Program-made: the position numbers and the translations under genes | Source: JAIQFL01 sp035295745 | Lineage (GTDB): Bacteria; Acidobacteriota; Terriglobia; Bryobacterales; Bryobacteraceae | Direction: 5' to 3' | NCBI GenBank assembly: GCA_035295745.1 | Contig: DATGIL010000047.1 | Span: 62,001 to 126,000 of the forward strand | Length of the DNA: 64,000 nucleotides | Notes under the pieces: generated by a model | Database searches by the model: none | Told to the model about the DNA's origin: nothing | Seen by the model: only the letters and a program-made list of their open reading frames with translations | Part shown: positions 42,635-51,604 of the stretch, in pieces | Layout of the letters: every line of letters starts with the position of its first letter | How positions within the stretch are numbered: position 1 is the stretch's first letter

Positions 42635-43834
42635 TCAGTCTTTCTTTGGATCGAGCTTGAGCAGAACGCGCCAGCGGGCTTCCATTTTCGCGGCCTCGGC
42701 ATCGCGCTTCAGCTTGCGAAGCAGGATCGAGTAGTTCTTCAAGGTGGCGCCCAACGCGGCGGTCTCATTGACGCTGGCGCGGCCTTTCAACACGGGGAGC
42801 TTCTCGGCTTCCGTGACGGCCTGCTTGTAGATAGCCTCCGCGGCGGTGTGGTCGCCTTTCGCTTCGAGTGTAAGTCCCATGTTGTTCAGGCTATCGACCG
42901 CGAGCTTTTCGCGAATCGCGAGCGACCGGCGGTACAGCGGCTCTGCCAGTTCGTACTTTTCCTGGCGGGCGTAGACTACCGCCAGGGCGTCGAGCGAATT
43001 GGCCAGTTCGGGATCGCTAGGTTCGAGTTTCGTGTCCCAGATCGCCAGGGAGCGTTCATATAACGGCTGCGCCTTGGCAAACTGTTCCTGCAGGTAATAA
43101 GTGAGAGCCAGCCGGTCCAGGTAGCCAGCTACGTTTTCATTGGTGGGTCCGTAAATGCCCTCTTGGATGGCGATGGCGCGGAGCAGGGGCTGCTCGCACT
43201 CCGGATATTTCTCCTGCTTCATGTAGACGTTGAAGAGGGAATCGATCACCGGAATGAGGGCAGGAGCGGAGAGGCCGTAAGCCGTCTCGATGATCTTGAT
43301 GGCTCGTAAAAGGTTCGGCTCGGCGACGGCGAAACGCTTACGGCCTATGTAGAAGGTGGCGAGCTCGAGGCAATCGTTGGCGAGGTCGGGATCATCGGGG
43401 CCGCGCACATTCTGGCGAATCGCAATGATGCGCAGAAAGGCGAGTTCGGCCGGGCCGCCTTGTCCCATGGCGGCGTTCAGGCGGGCTAGGGAACGAAGAT
43501 CGGGAATCAGCTCCAGGCTGTTCGCGCCCGAGGACTTCTCGCGGATGCCGATGGCACGAGTGTATGCCTTCTGAGCTTCGGGATTGCGGCCTTGGGAGCG
43601 GTAGACGGTGGCAATGGCGGTGAGAAGCGGCGCGAGACTCGGGTCATCGGGGCTGGTGGCTTGTTCCTGGAGCTCCAGGGCACGCGTGAGGAGCGGCTCG
43701 GCTTCCGCATACTTTCCGACGGAGACAAGGGTGGCTGCCTGCCGGCTGAGTTGTCCCGGATCGGACGTGGGTGTCGAAGGAACTTGCGAGAACGCTGCGA
43801 AAGTGCAGAGAATCGAGACTGCCAACTGGCGCAT
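42635..43834 (-). CDS. Exported tetratricopeptide-repeat protein
   Basis: 399 residues. A signal peptide (MRQLAVSILCTFAAFSQ) precedes about seven or eight TPR-like helix pairs of the kinesin-light-chain type, e.g. GKYAEAEPLLTRALELQEQA, EKYPECEQPLLRAIAIQE, EQFAKAQPLYERSLAIWD, EKYELAEPLYRRSLAIRE. Such proteins are binding scaffolds; no partner is evident from context. Confidence 0.88.
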   Translation of the reverse strand: MRQLAVSILCTFAAFSQVPSTPTSDPGQLSRQAATLVSVGKYAEAEPLLTRALELQEQATSPDDPSLAPLLTAIATVYRSQGRNPEAQKAYTRAIGIREKSSGANSLELIPDLRSLARLNAAMGQGGPAELAFLRIIAIRQNVRGPDDPDLANDCLELATFYIGRKRFAVAEPNLLRAIKIIETAYGLSAPALIPVIDSLFNVYMKQEKYPECEQPLLRAIAIQEGIYGPTNENVAGYLDRLALTYYLQEQFAKAQPLYERSLAIWDTKLEPSDPELANSLDALAVVYARQEKYELAEPLYRRSLAIREKLAVDSLNNMGLTLEAKGDHTAAEAIYKQAVTEAEKLPVLKGRASVNETAALGATLKNYSILLRKLKRDAEAAKMEARWRVLLKLDPKKD

Positions 43835-43940
43835 ATTTGCTCCTCGACCCAGCGAGGAGCGTTTCCCTGCTGGATTCCTAGCATTATGCTAAAAATTCAG
43901 CACCTTGGCAAGCGAGCAGTCAGGAGGTCTCTTCCAGCGA

Positions 43941-44249
43941 TTACATTTCGGCGAGAGCAGCTTTGCCGCACTCTAAGGCGGTGGCCTGGTCTTTGCGGCG
44001 AATCGCGCTGACCATCAGCTTTACGTGAGGGATGGCGCGGGTAACTTTAGTAGAAACGGGAATGATTCCAGGCGCCTTGGCGTTCGGGCCTTCCGTTCGA
44101 TATCCCTTGTACAGCGGACGGGACATCTGATGCATCTCATACAGGCATTGTTTGCCGGACTCGATCTGGTCATCCCAGAAGACATTTCCGCGAACTTCGA
44201 GCGATCGGAGAATGCCTTGCAGGAGACCCTTCGTACTGTCGTATAGCAT
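43941..44249 (-). CDS. Small protein of unknown function
   Basis: 102 residues. ATG 44249 has GAGG 7 nt upstream, which together with ordinary composition argues for a real gene. Sequence is mixed helical (YDSTKGLLQGILRSLEVRG; HVKLMVSAIRRKDQATALE) without signal peptide or known motif. Stands alone, divergent from padR. Confidence 0.55.
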   Translation of the reverse strand: MLYDSTKGLLQGILRSLEVRGNVFWDDQIESGKQCLYEMHQMSRPLYKGYRTEGPNAKAPGIIPVSTKVTRAIPHVKLMVSAIRRKDQATALECGKAALAEM

Positions 44250-44400
44250 AGATAAGCCTCATTCTAAGCATCGTGCGGGCGCTGTCGCGGGCCTTTTGCA
44301 GACCCAACGATGGTACTGCTGGATAATGTGGCGGAGTAGGTTACATTTCCATTTTAGCATGTTTCGCGACACGAACGGCATGAACTGTTCTGGGCTCCTC

Positions 44401-44430
44401 TTGACACCTCCGCGCCTCTACCAGTAATAT
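44401..44430 (+). promoter_or_regulatory. Promoter of the padR-permease pair
   Basis: TTGACA (44401-44406) and TAATAT (44425-44430) with 18-bp spacing; transcription would start near 44437, about 15 nt before the padR ATG. The -10 is embedded in the palindrome listed next. Confidence 0.6.
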
Positions 44431-44452
44431 ACATATATTCCAATTACTGGTA
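44419..44452. promoter_or_regulatory. Palindromic operator, probable PadR autoregulation site
   Basis: TACCAGTAAT (44419-44428) and ATTACTGGTA (44443-44452) are perfect inverted complements separated by 14 AT-rich bases. The element covers the -10 box and runs into the padR start codon, so binding would block transcription. PadR proteins typically bind such sites at their own promoters. Confidence 0.7.
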
Positions 44453-44778
44453 TGCGGCAGCCTGAACCACTCAAACCGGCGGACTTTCACATCCTGCTGG
44501 TGCTTTTAGCCAAGCCTCGCCATGGCTACGAAATCATGAAGGAAGTCGAGCGCGAGTCGGAAGGACGTGTGCGGCTCGAGGTCGGCACGCTGTACCGCCT
44601 GCTGGGACGCCTGCTGGATCACGGATTGATTCGGGAGGCGGAAGAGGACGGACGCCGCCGCAACTACGCGCTCACTCGCGAGGGCCACCGGGCACTGCAA
44701 GCGGAAGCGAAGCGACTGGCGGATGTGGTCAACCTGCTGCGGCTACGCGAGTTGCTTCCCCAGGGAGATGTCCATTGA
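44452..44778 (+). CDS. PadR-family transcriptional regulator
   Basis: 108 residues, a minimal winged-helix PadR. FHILLVLLAKPRHGYEIMKEVE, then the recognition region VGTLYRLLGRLLDHGLIREAEEDGRRRNYALTREG. It overlaps the permease start (TTGA), so regulator and permease are translationally coupled. Likely represses this pair through the palindrome at its promoter; ligand unknown. Confidence 0.92.
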   Translation: MRQPEPLKPADFHILLVLLAKPRHGYEIMKEVERESEGRVRLEVGTLYRLLGRLLDHGLIREAEEDGRRRNYALTREGHRALQAEAKRLADVVNLLRLRELLPQGDVH

Positions 44779-47444
44779 GATTGCTGGTGGCCATTCTGCT
44801 GCGTTTCTTCCCAGCAAGGTTCCGGCGCGCTTTCGCCGGCGACCTGATGGCCACATTCGATGAACGTTGGCGTGAGCATCGCGGATGGAGGCAAGCTCTC
44901 GCAATCATCGCCGACTTGATGCGCAGTGCCTTTCTGGAACACGTCTCGGAATCTCGCCGCGCGGATTGGACTGAGGAGCCCGATTTACGGGAGGGGGACG
45001 GCCTGATCATGAGTCTCTGGAACGATCTTCGATTTGCCATGCGTATGATGCGCAAGGCGCCAGCATTTACCGTGGTGGCGGTGCTGGTGCTGGCGCTCGG
45101 CGTCGGCGCGAATACCGCGATGTTTAGTGTGATCAACGCGGTGTTGCTGCGTCCGCTGCCTTTTCAGGAAGCCGACCGCCTCGTATGGCTCACGGAGGTT
45201 CTCAAATCCAACACCACCGACGAGGTCACGCTCACTCCAGACTTCATGGACTGGCGCATCCAAAACCACGTCTTCACAGCCATGGCAGCCTACAACGCGT
45301 TCGACCGCACCCTGACCGGCGCCGGCGACTCGATCCAGATCAACACGGTCAAAGCCTCAGCCGCCTTGCTGCCTTTGCTAAGAGTGCAACCGCCGCTGGG
45401 CCGCGGCTTCGTCGACAGTGAAGATCAAAAAGGCCGCGACCATGTTGCCATGCTCTCCTATGCGCTTTGGCAGCAGAACTTTGGCGGCAGGCCGGATGTG
45501 GTGGGTCAATCGATCCATGTGGATGATCAACTGTTGACCGTGGTCGGCATACTGCCCCGCGACTTTTATTTCCCATCATCCGAACCAGTCGATGTCCTGA
45601 CGCCGCTCGGTAAGGATGAAGCAGTCGAGATGCGTCGCGGCGATGGCATGAGCTTCAATCGGAACGTAGTGGCCCGTCTGAAACCGGGAGTCACACTGGC
45701 ACAGGCACGCGCCGATATGGAGGTCGTTCAATCGCACATCGCGCGCCCGTCCATGTTGAGCCCTACCGCCACTCTGACGGTCAAAATTCTGACCTTGCGC
45801 GAGTATCTGGTCGGGGATATGCGCTCCGCACTGCTGACGCTGCTGGCCGCGGTGGGGTTCCTGCTGCTGATGGCGTGCGCGAACGTGGCCAATCTTCTGT
45901 TGAGCCGCGCCGTTTCCCGGCAGCGCGAGTGGGCCATTCGCATCGCGCTGGGCGCCTCGCGGGGACGACTAGCGAAGCAACTTTTAGTGGAAAGCCTGGC
46001 GCTCGCCGCCATGGGCTGTGCCGGCGGGCTTGTTTTGGCCATCTGGACGCGCGGCGCCATCTTGACTCTGCTTCCCAAGACGATTCCTGGTCTGGAATCT
46101 CTACCGTTGGACTTTCGGGTCCTGGGTTTTACCATGGCCAGCGTTTGCGCCAGCGTTCTAGTCTTCGGGCTGGGCCCGGCGTTCTCCGGTGCAAAAGCGA
46201 CCGCCAATCCCTCGTTCGGGGCGGATGGCCGCGGCTGCTCCAACGGGACAAACCGGCACCTTGGTCTGCGGCTGCTGGCTTCCGCACAGATGGCCATAGC
46301 GATCGTGCTGCTGACCGGCGGCGGATTGATGTTGCAAAGCTTCTGGAGGCAGCGGTACCGCGACTTGGGCTTCGACTCGGACCATTTGCTCGCTGTTCCG
46401 ATCCACTTTAGCCGGACGCGTTATCCCGGGGGCTCGAAGCAGTCGGCTTTTCTTGACGAGCTTTTGGAAACCCTACAGAACATCCCGGGTGTTACGGGAG
46501 CAGCCGCCGGTACGATACCGCCCGGCGATTTTCATGCGACCAACGGAATTCGCATTGAAGGCCGTCCGCTACTGCCCCCTGGGCACCGGCCCGTCGCACG
46601 GCAGCCTTCCGTCAGTGCCTCGTACCTCCAGGTCCTGGGTATTCCACTATTGCGAGGCCGCGGCTTTCTCGACTCCGATACGCCGGGCACCGATCCCGTG
46701 GTCCTCGTGAGCGAGACCCTGGCACACCGCTACTTTCCGGACGAAGAGCCCCTCGGCCACAGAATTTCCGTTGGCCCCGACAGTTGGTGGCGGATTGCGG
46801 GAATTGTGGCGGATGTGAAGACCGCCGGCCTTTCCGCGTCGCCCGAGCCCGTGATTTATTTTCCCTACCGTCAGTTAGGGAGGATCGACACGGGATTCCT
46901 TGGGGACAATATCGGGATTCTCGTCCGCTCGGTTTTGGAGCCCGCGGCCATTGCGCCGGATGTAAGAAGGCGAATCACGCAACTGGATTCCAGTATCTCG
47001 ATCGGAAACCTAGAGACCATGGACAGCCATCTCGATCGATCGGCAGCGCGGCCCCGACTTGCGGCGCTGTTGCTCGGAGGCTTTGCCGGGCTGGGGCTGG
47101 GTTTGGCGACCGTCGGGCTCTACGGTGTGATGTCGTTCCTGGTGCGCTGGAGAGTGCGCGAGATCGGCATTCGACTGGCGATCGGGGCGCGTCCTCGCGA
47201 TGTAATGCGGCTGGTACTGAGACAGAGCGCCACCGTGATTCTGGCGGGAGCGGCGGTGGGAACGGCTTGCGCCCTGTCGCTCACGCGTCTGATGCGAGGA
47301 TTGCTGTACGGCATCTCGGCGGCAGACCCGTTGACTTTCTTCCTGGCGATCGCGTTTCTGAGCGCTGTGGGATTGATGGCGTCGTATCTCCCGGCGCGAG
47401 AGGCTTCTACAGTCGATCCGATGGCGACCCTCCGGTCGGAGTAG
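44775..47444 (+). CDS. Orphan MacB/FtsX-type permease (ADOP), PadR-coupled
   Basis: 889 residues. TTG start inside the padR stop with AGGGAG at 44762-44767. An N-terminal cytoplasmic extension (~1-78, LLRFFPARFRRAFAGDLMATF...) precedes the first transmembrane helix (FTVVAVLVLALGVGANTAMF). Then follow a MacB core, FtsX block (LLTLLAAVGFLLLMACANVANLLLS), second core and second FtsX block (REIGIRLAIGARPRDVMRLV). No ATPase domain. Substrate unknown; expression presumably under PadR control. Confidence 0.92.
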   Translation: MRLLVAILLRFFPARFRRAFAGDLMATFDERWREHRGWRQALAIIADLMRSAFLEHVSESRRADWTEEPDLREGDGLIMSLWNDLRFAMRMMRKAPAFTVVAVLVLALGVGANTAMFSVINAVLLRPLPFQEADRLVWLTEVLKSNTTDEVTLTPDFMDWRIQNHVFTAMAAYNAFDRTLTGAGDSIQINTVKASAALLPLLRVQPPLGRGFVDSEDQKGRDHVAMLSYALWQQNFGGRPDVVGQSIHVDDQLLTVVGILPRDFYFPSSEPVDVLTPLGKDEAVEMRRGDGMSFNRNVVARLKPGVTLAQARADMEVVQSHIARPSMLSPTATLTVKILTLREYLVGDMRSALLTLLAAVGFLLLMACANVANLLLSRAVSRQREWAIRIALGASRGRLAKQLLVESLALAAMGCAGGLVLAIWTRGAILTLLPKTIPGLESLPLDFRVLGFTMASVCASVLVFGLGPAFSGAKATANPSFGADGRGCSNGTNRHLGLRLLASAQMAIAIVLLTGGGLMLQSFWRQRYRDLGFDSDHLLAVPIHFSRTRYPGGSKQSAFLDELLETLQNIPGVTGAAAGTIPPGDFHATNGIRIEGRPLLPPGHRPVARQPSVSASYLQVLGIPLLRGRGFLDSDTPGTDPVVLVSETLAHRYFPDEEPLGHRISVGPDSWWRIAGIVADVKTAGLSASPEPVIYFPYRQLGRIDTGFLGDNIGILVRSVLEPAAIAPDVRRRITQLDSSISIGNLETMDSHLDRSAARPRLAALLLGGFAGLGLGLATVGLYGVMSFLVRWRVREIGIRLAIGARPRDVMRLVLRQSATVILAGAAVGTACALSLTRLMRGLLYGISAADPLTFFLAIAFLSAVGLMASYLPAREASTVDPMATLRSE

Positions 47445-47450
47445 CCCTCC

Positions 47451-49412
47451 CTACTGACTGGCGCCGATCAGGGTTGTGTAGCTCGTAGCGGGTAGCGGGA
47501 CTTTGGCGGCGCCGGCGATCACAGGAACGGCGACAGATTCCTCCATGCCACGTTGGGCGTCGGTCACCCAGACACGTAGCTGACTCACGGACCCAGGCAA
47601 TCCTTCGAGCGTCGCAGTGCGAGCGGCTCCGTTATTCACGATGTGCACCGTATAGAGGCCCTCCGCGATGTTTCCGAAAGCGGCACAAGTGAGGTTTGGC
47701 TGCCGGTCGCAGGCCACGGGAAGCGAGAAGGACCGCGCCGGTGTCGACGCCAGTTGCTTGAGGTTCCAAAAGCGCCGCGTGGGGTGGAGCGGGCGGTCAT
47801 CATTGAAGATGCCGCCACCCCCGAGGAGCGAATAGTCGGCAGTGAGTTGCCACTGCAGAATCGAACGAGGTTGCGCGATCGAAAGAATGCGCAGGTAGAG
47901 ATTGATCTCATACAGGGCGAACGATTGCTCGGCGAAGATCTGCGGATAGCGCCAGGCAGCCGCATCGGTGCTCCCTTCGGCCACAACCAGCGGCAGGTTC
48001 AACTCGCGGGCCGCATCGCGCCATTGCGACAGCTTATCGTCAGTGCATCCCCGCCAGGAGTGGAAATCGATGGCGCCAATGTACTTGGCGGCTTCGGCGT
48101 CGTGTAGTGCGGGCTTGATGAAGTCGACAGGATTCGCGTCAGAGGTATCGCCGAGGGCGAGTTTGGTGGCGAGACCTTTCCGTGCGAAGGACGCACCGAG
48201 AGTCTTGATGAGGTCCGCATGCTGGCGAGGGGTTTGCAGCACGTTGATCCCGATGTCGGACTCATTGAAGCTGAACATGGCAGCTTCGACCCCGTAGTTC
48301 TCTTTAAGGAAGAGCAGGTAGGCGGTAAGAGAGTCGCGAATCCGCTCCATTTTTGCGGGATTGAGAGGGCTCCGCTGCGGGACGCCGTTGCCGCCGCGAC
48401 GCGCCGGCCCACCGAGCACTGCCCACGGGGGCGCCTGCCAGGCACTGACGATGATGGGCATGCCTTTCCGGGCGAGACGGCGGGCCATCTCCATGGCTTG
48501 CTGTACCTGGGGTGCGAGGGTTCCGGCACGCGCGGCAGCGAGCGGGTCGGTGCTCTCGTCCGGATGCCAGAAACTCCAGGGCAGTTCCACACGGCCCCAG
48601 GCGACGCGCAGATTGTCGAGATTGTAATCGATGACTTGCGGATCGGTACGCGGATTCTGGAGGCGGAAGTTGCCGCCCAGTCCGTCGAAGAGTTGGCCGG
48701 GATGCGCAGCGTCCAAGGTAATCTCAACGGGGCGATGATCGATTGTGCCCGTGACCTTGAATGCGAAGCTTCGTTTGCTTGCTTGGGCTGCTGCGCCGGC
48801 CGGAAGGACGCCGAGCAGTACCCGGAATCCGGAATCGCTCCTGCGAACGACCACCAGGGTCGGCTGGTTAAAGATCACTTCGATCTGCCGCGATGGGGAG
48901 ACGAACTGCGCACGCGTCGCTGTGGCGCGGAGGTATTCGCTCTGCTCCGGTCGATCCGGTGGCAGCGGAGTGAGAGCGTCGCTCACAGGATCGGGTTCGG
49001 TCAGTTCTACCAATGCTCCCGCAAAGGTTGCGGCAGGCAGATCGATTCCGAGAAAGGCGCCCCCAAATGGAGGGCCTCCACCGGCGTGGGTGACCTCGAG
49101 TTCGATCTTGGCTTTGCCGTTGCCGGTGTCCTCGATGGTTTCGGTGGCATGGACCTGCAGAGGCGGGCGCATCTGCACGGTGACCGTTTCGACTTTGCCC
49201 TTGCGCGCGTAGGTATTCTGCTGCTTCTCACGGGCAGTGCAGGTAAGGGCGGTTAATCCCGGCTGTGCCACGCACAGACTGGTGGCCAGTTCCAGAAGGT
49301 GCCCCTCGACGCGGATACCCGTGAGATTGCCCCATGCCATCACCTCGGGCTGGGCGGATGCCGCGAAGGAACATGCCAAGAGCAGAAAAGCCGAGCCAAT
49401 GGTCCGGATCAT
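47451..49412 (-). CDS. Exported GH30-like glycoside hydrolase
   Basis: 653 residues with signal peptide (MIRTIGSAFLLLACSFAASA). The first ~200 residues form a beta-rich domain. The rest is a TIM barrel plus a C-terminal beta domain as in family GH30: QLFDGLGGNFRLQ near the barrel start, IIVSAWQAPPWAVL, acid/base Glu in MFSFNESDIG, nucleophile Glu in LVVAEGSTDAAAW. Substrate probably plant or microbial polysaccharide; the fine specificity cannot be told. Confidence 0.72.
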   Translation of the reverse strand: MIRTIGSAFLLLACSFAASAQPEVMAWGNLTGIRVEGHLLELATSLCVAQPGLTALTCTAREKQQNTYARKGKVETVTVQMRPPLQVHATETIEDTGNGKAKIELEVTHAGGGPPFGGAFLGIDLPAATFAGALVELTEPDPVSDALTPLPPDRPEQSEYLRATATRAQFVSPSRQIEVIFNQPTLVVVRRSDSGFRVLLGVLPAGAAAQASKRSFAFKVTGTIDHRPVEITLDAAHPGQLFDGLGGNFRLQNPRTDPQVIDYNLDNLRVAWGRVELPWSFWHPDESTDPLAAARAGTLAPQVQQAMEMARRLARKGMPIIVSAWQAPPWAVLGGPARRGGNGVPQRSPLNPAKMERIRDSLTAYLLFLKENYGVEAAMFSFNESDIGINVLQTPRQHADLIKTLGASFARKGLATKLALGDTSDANPVDFIKPALHDAEAAKYIGAIDFHSWRGCTDDKLSQWRDAARELNLPLVVAEGSTDAAAWRYPQIFAEQSFALYEINLYLRILSIAQPRSILQWQLTADYSLLGGGGIFNDDRPLHPTRRFWNLKQLASTPARSFSLPVACDRQPNLTCAAFGNIAEGLYTVHIVNNGAARTATLEGLPGSVSQLRVWVTDAQRGMEESVAVPVIAGAAKVPLPATSYTTLIGASQ

Positions 49413-49547
49413 TACCGGAGATTCTAACGCTCTTCATCTCTCGACTGTTCACGTGTCTGGCGAGTCTACCATACCAGGTAACCTTGCTACCCTCCCGAAA
49501 GGTCTCGACATGAGTGGCGAGACGACACACAAGATTGTTTGCGTCAC

Positions 49548-51599
49548 TCAGAATGACCAGAGGATGCTGGTATATCCGGTGTGTGCGTGGTAATTCTGAT
49601 CGTAACCGAGAATGTGGAATTGCTCGCCGTATCCGTAGAACTGATATGCAGCATTCCAACGAATCTTCGGAGTGATCTTGATGGAGACGCGGGCCAGCGG
49701 CGACTGGTAGGTCAGCGGAAAGGTCTGCACCGAAACCAGCAGCACCTGGAGGGGGTCGGTGACACTTGGAGGCACCTGAACTGCCCGGCCGTCGCCAGTG
49801 TCCTTGGTGATGGTGTATCCCAGGTACAGGTCGGCCCGCCGCCCAAAGGCCCAGCGGACTCCCAGATTGGCCGCGTGGATGTTGCTGATGTATTCGGAGG
49901 AAGCATGCGTCAACGTGTTCCGATTCCCCGGCAGAGCGGCGAAGAACGTGAGGCCATCGAACGTGTCGAGATGAATCTTGGTATAGCTCGCATCGATGGA
50001 GAACCAGTTTAGCGGCGCATACGACGCGTTGGCGCTGTATTGCCGCGAGTGCGAGCTAAAGTTCGAGAATGAAAGAGGCGGATTCAGATTGTACACCTGG
50101 CGATAAGACGTGGACAGTTGTACTTTCCTCAGGCGGTACTGAATGCGGCCATTAATCGCGTGGTAGTTCTTGTCGCTGATGGGAGTGAGCGGATGATAGG
50201 CGCGCGCCACTTCGCCATCCAGATTGATCGTCAGCGGGCTGATCGGGCGAATCCGCACTCCGAATGTCCCCGAGTTCACGTGATTGCTGACGTCGAACTG
50301 GAATGCGCCAAACGAATTCGCAAACGCCGGGACATCACTGCCATCGATGGTGCGAATGTGCCGGTCGGAGTAATGGTAGCCACCATAGAATCCGAGCCAT
50401 TTCTTCACCCGGTAATCCACATCGGTGGAATTGGTCAGGGTCAGGATGCCCAGATACTGGAAGTATATGGTGGTCCCCAGGTTCGTCGTGGGATTGATCT
50501 CCGAGTAACTGGAGTTACCGTCTATGCGGTTTGAGGTCACTGAGCTGGTGTTGCTGAGAGTCAGATTGTCGGTGGGGAACAAGCTGACGGTGAAGTCCCC
50601 GGCCAGGTCCGGACGCTTGGCCTCGCCGCCGACGGTAATCTGCCGGCTGCCGACCGTGCCGAACGAGCTGATGCCGGCGGCCGATTCGTCGAGGGCAAAG
50701 TCATTTCGGCCGCTCACATACGTAATGCGCGAGTTGATGCCCCAATGCTTGCGCCTTGTGAAGAGATTGCCGAGCCATCCCGGACTCGAGCCGTGGACCG
50801 GCTGCGATCGCTGAAACTGCTGCAGAACAGTCGCATCGGTCGGCGTGCCGGCGGCGAAGATGCCTGCGGAACTCGCGGGAGTATCGTCCTTGAAGAAATC
50901 CCAGCGGCGCAGGATGGTCAGCTTGAAGCCGGAGAGGTCCAGATCGGCGCCCAGCCGGTATTCGTTCCATTGACGCTTTACATTCGTAAACACCGGATAG
51001 GCTGAGCCGTTCGTGTCGAACTCCTGAGCGGTTGAGAGCGCCGGACCGTCTTCGGTATTGCGACTGTATCCCAGGTTGAATCGAATCTTCGACTGTGGCA
51101 GGAGCAACAGGTTGTGGTCTTGGATGCGGCGGATCGTATCTTCCAGGTGCGCCCCGCCCGCGGTTGTGAGGCCTGGGTTGTAATACGCATTGAGCCGCCA
51201 CGTCATGTCATAGCGGTAGACGTTGTTCTTCTGGATCCGCAGAATCGCCGCTTGATAATTATCGTTGCCGAGGCCGATGGTATTGAGCAGGATCTCGTCG
51301 AAATAAGTGCCGTGACCGTCCTTGGAGTTGATCGAAAGGTTGCTGCCCAGCAGGCGGAGTCCATTCCCATAATTGTCGACGCTACGGTACATCCCTTCAT
51401 CGCCGCCGACTGATTTGAACCGGTACCCGAATTCGAACGTCTGGCTGAAGTTATAGTTGCCCACATCCTCGCCTCGCGGCGGGCTGGTGTTTTCGGGAGT
51501 GGGAGCCGCCACCTGTTGCGCCAGCAGCCCTCCGGCCGTAATGAGAAAAGCCGCCAGAGTGGCCGCTTGTAGTCGAGAAAAAGTGAAGAGCGTCCGCAT
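49548..51599 (-). CDS. Outer-membrane beta-barrel, MtrB/PioB-like partner of the decaheme cytochrome
   Basis: 683 residues. Signal peptide (MRTLFTFSRLQAATLAAFLITAGGLLA). The remainder is a long run of amphipathic beta strands with aromatic girdles, ending in the outer-membrane signature SILWSF. Length fits MtrB/PioB porins (~700 residues), which sheath a periplasmic decaheme cytochrome. Its start is 5 bp after the stop of a decaheme gene. The homology is inferred from length, topology and partner; I cannot identify a diagnostic motif. Confidence 0.75.
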   Translation of the reverse strand: MRTLFTFSRLQAATLAAFLITAGGLLAQQVAAPTPENTSPPRGEDVGNYNFSQTFEFGYRFKSVGGDEGMYRSVDNYGNGLRLLGSNLSINSKDGHGTYFDEILLNTIGLGNDNYQAAILRIQKNNVYRYDMTWRLNAYYNPGLTTAGGAHLEDTIRRIQDHNLLLLPQSKIRFNLGYSRNTEDGPALSTAQEFDTNGSAYPVFTNVKRQWNEYRLGADLDLSGFKLTILRRWDFFKDDTPASSAGIFAAGTPTDATVLQQFQRSQPVHGSSPGWLGNLFTRRKHWGINSRITYVSGRNDFALDESAAGISSFGTVGSRQITVGGEAKRPDLAGDFTVSLFPTDNLTLSNTSSVTSNRIDGNSSYSEINPTTNLGTTIYFQYLGILTLTNSTDVDYRVKKWLGFYGGYHYSDRHIRTIDGSDVPAFANSFGAFQFDVSNHVNSGTFGVRIRPISPLTINLDGEVARAYHPLTPISDKNYHAINGRIQYRLRKVQLSTSYRQVYNLNPPLSFSNFSSHSRQYSANASYAPLNWFSIDASYTKIHLDTFDGLTFFAALPGNRNTLTHASSEYISNIHAANLGVRWAFGRRADLYLGYTITKDTGDGRAVQVPPSVTDPLQVLLVSVQTFPLTYQSPLARVSIKITPKIRWNAAYQFYGYGEQFHILGYDQNYHAHTGYTSILWSF

Positions 51600-51604
51600 G
51601 GTGG

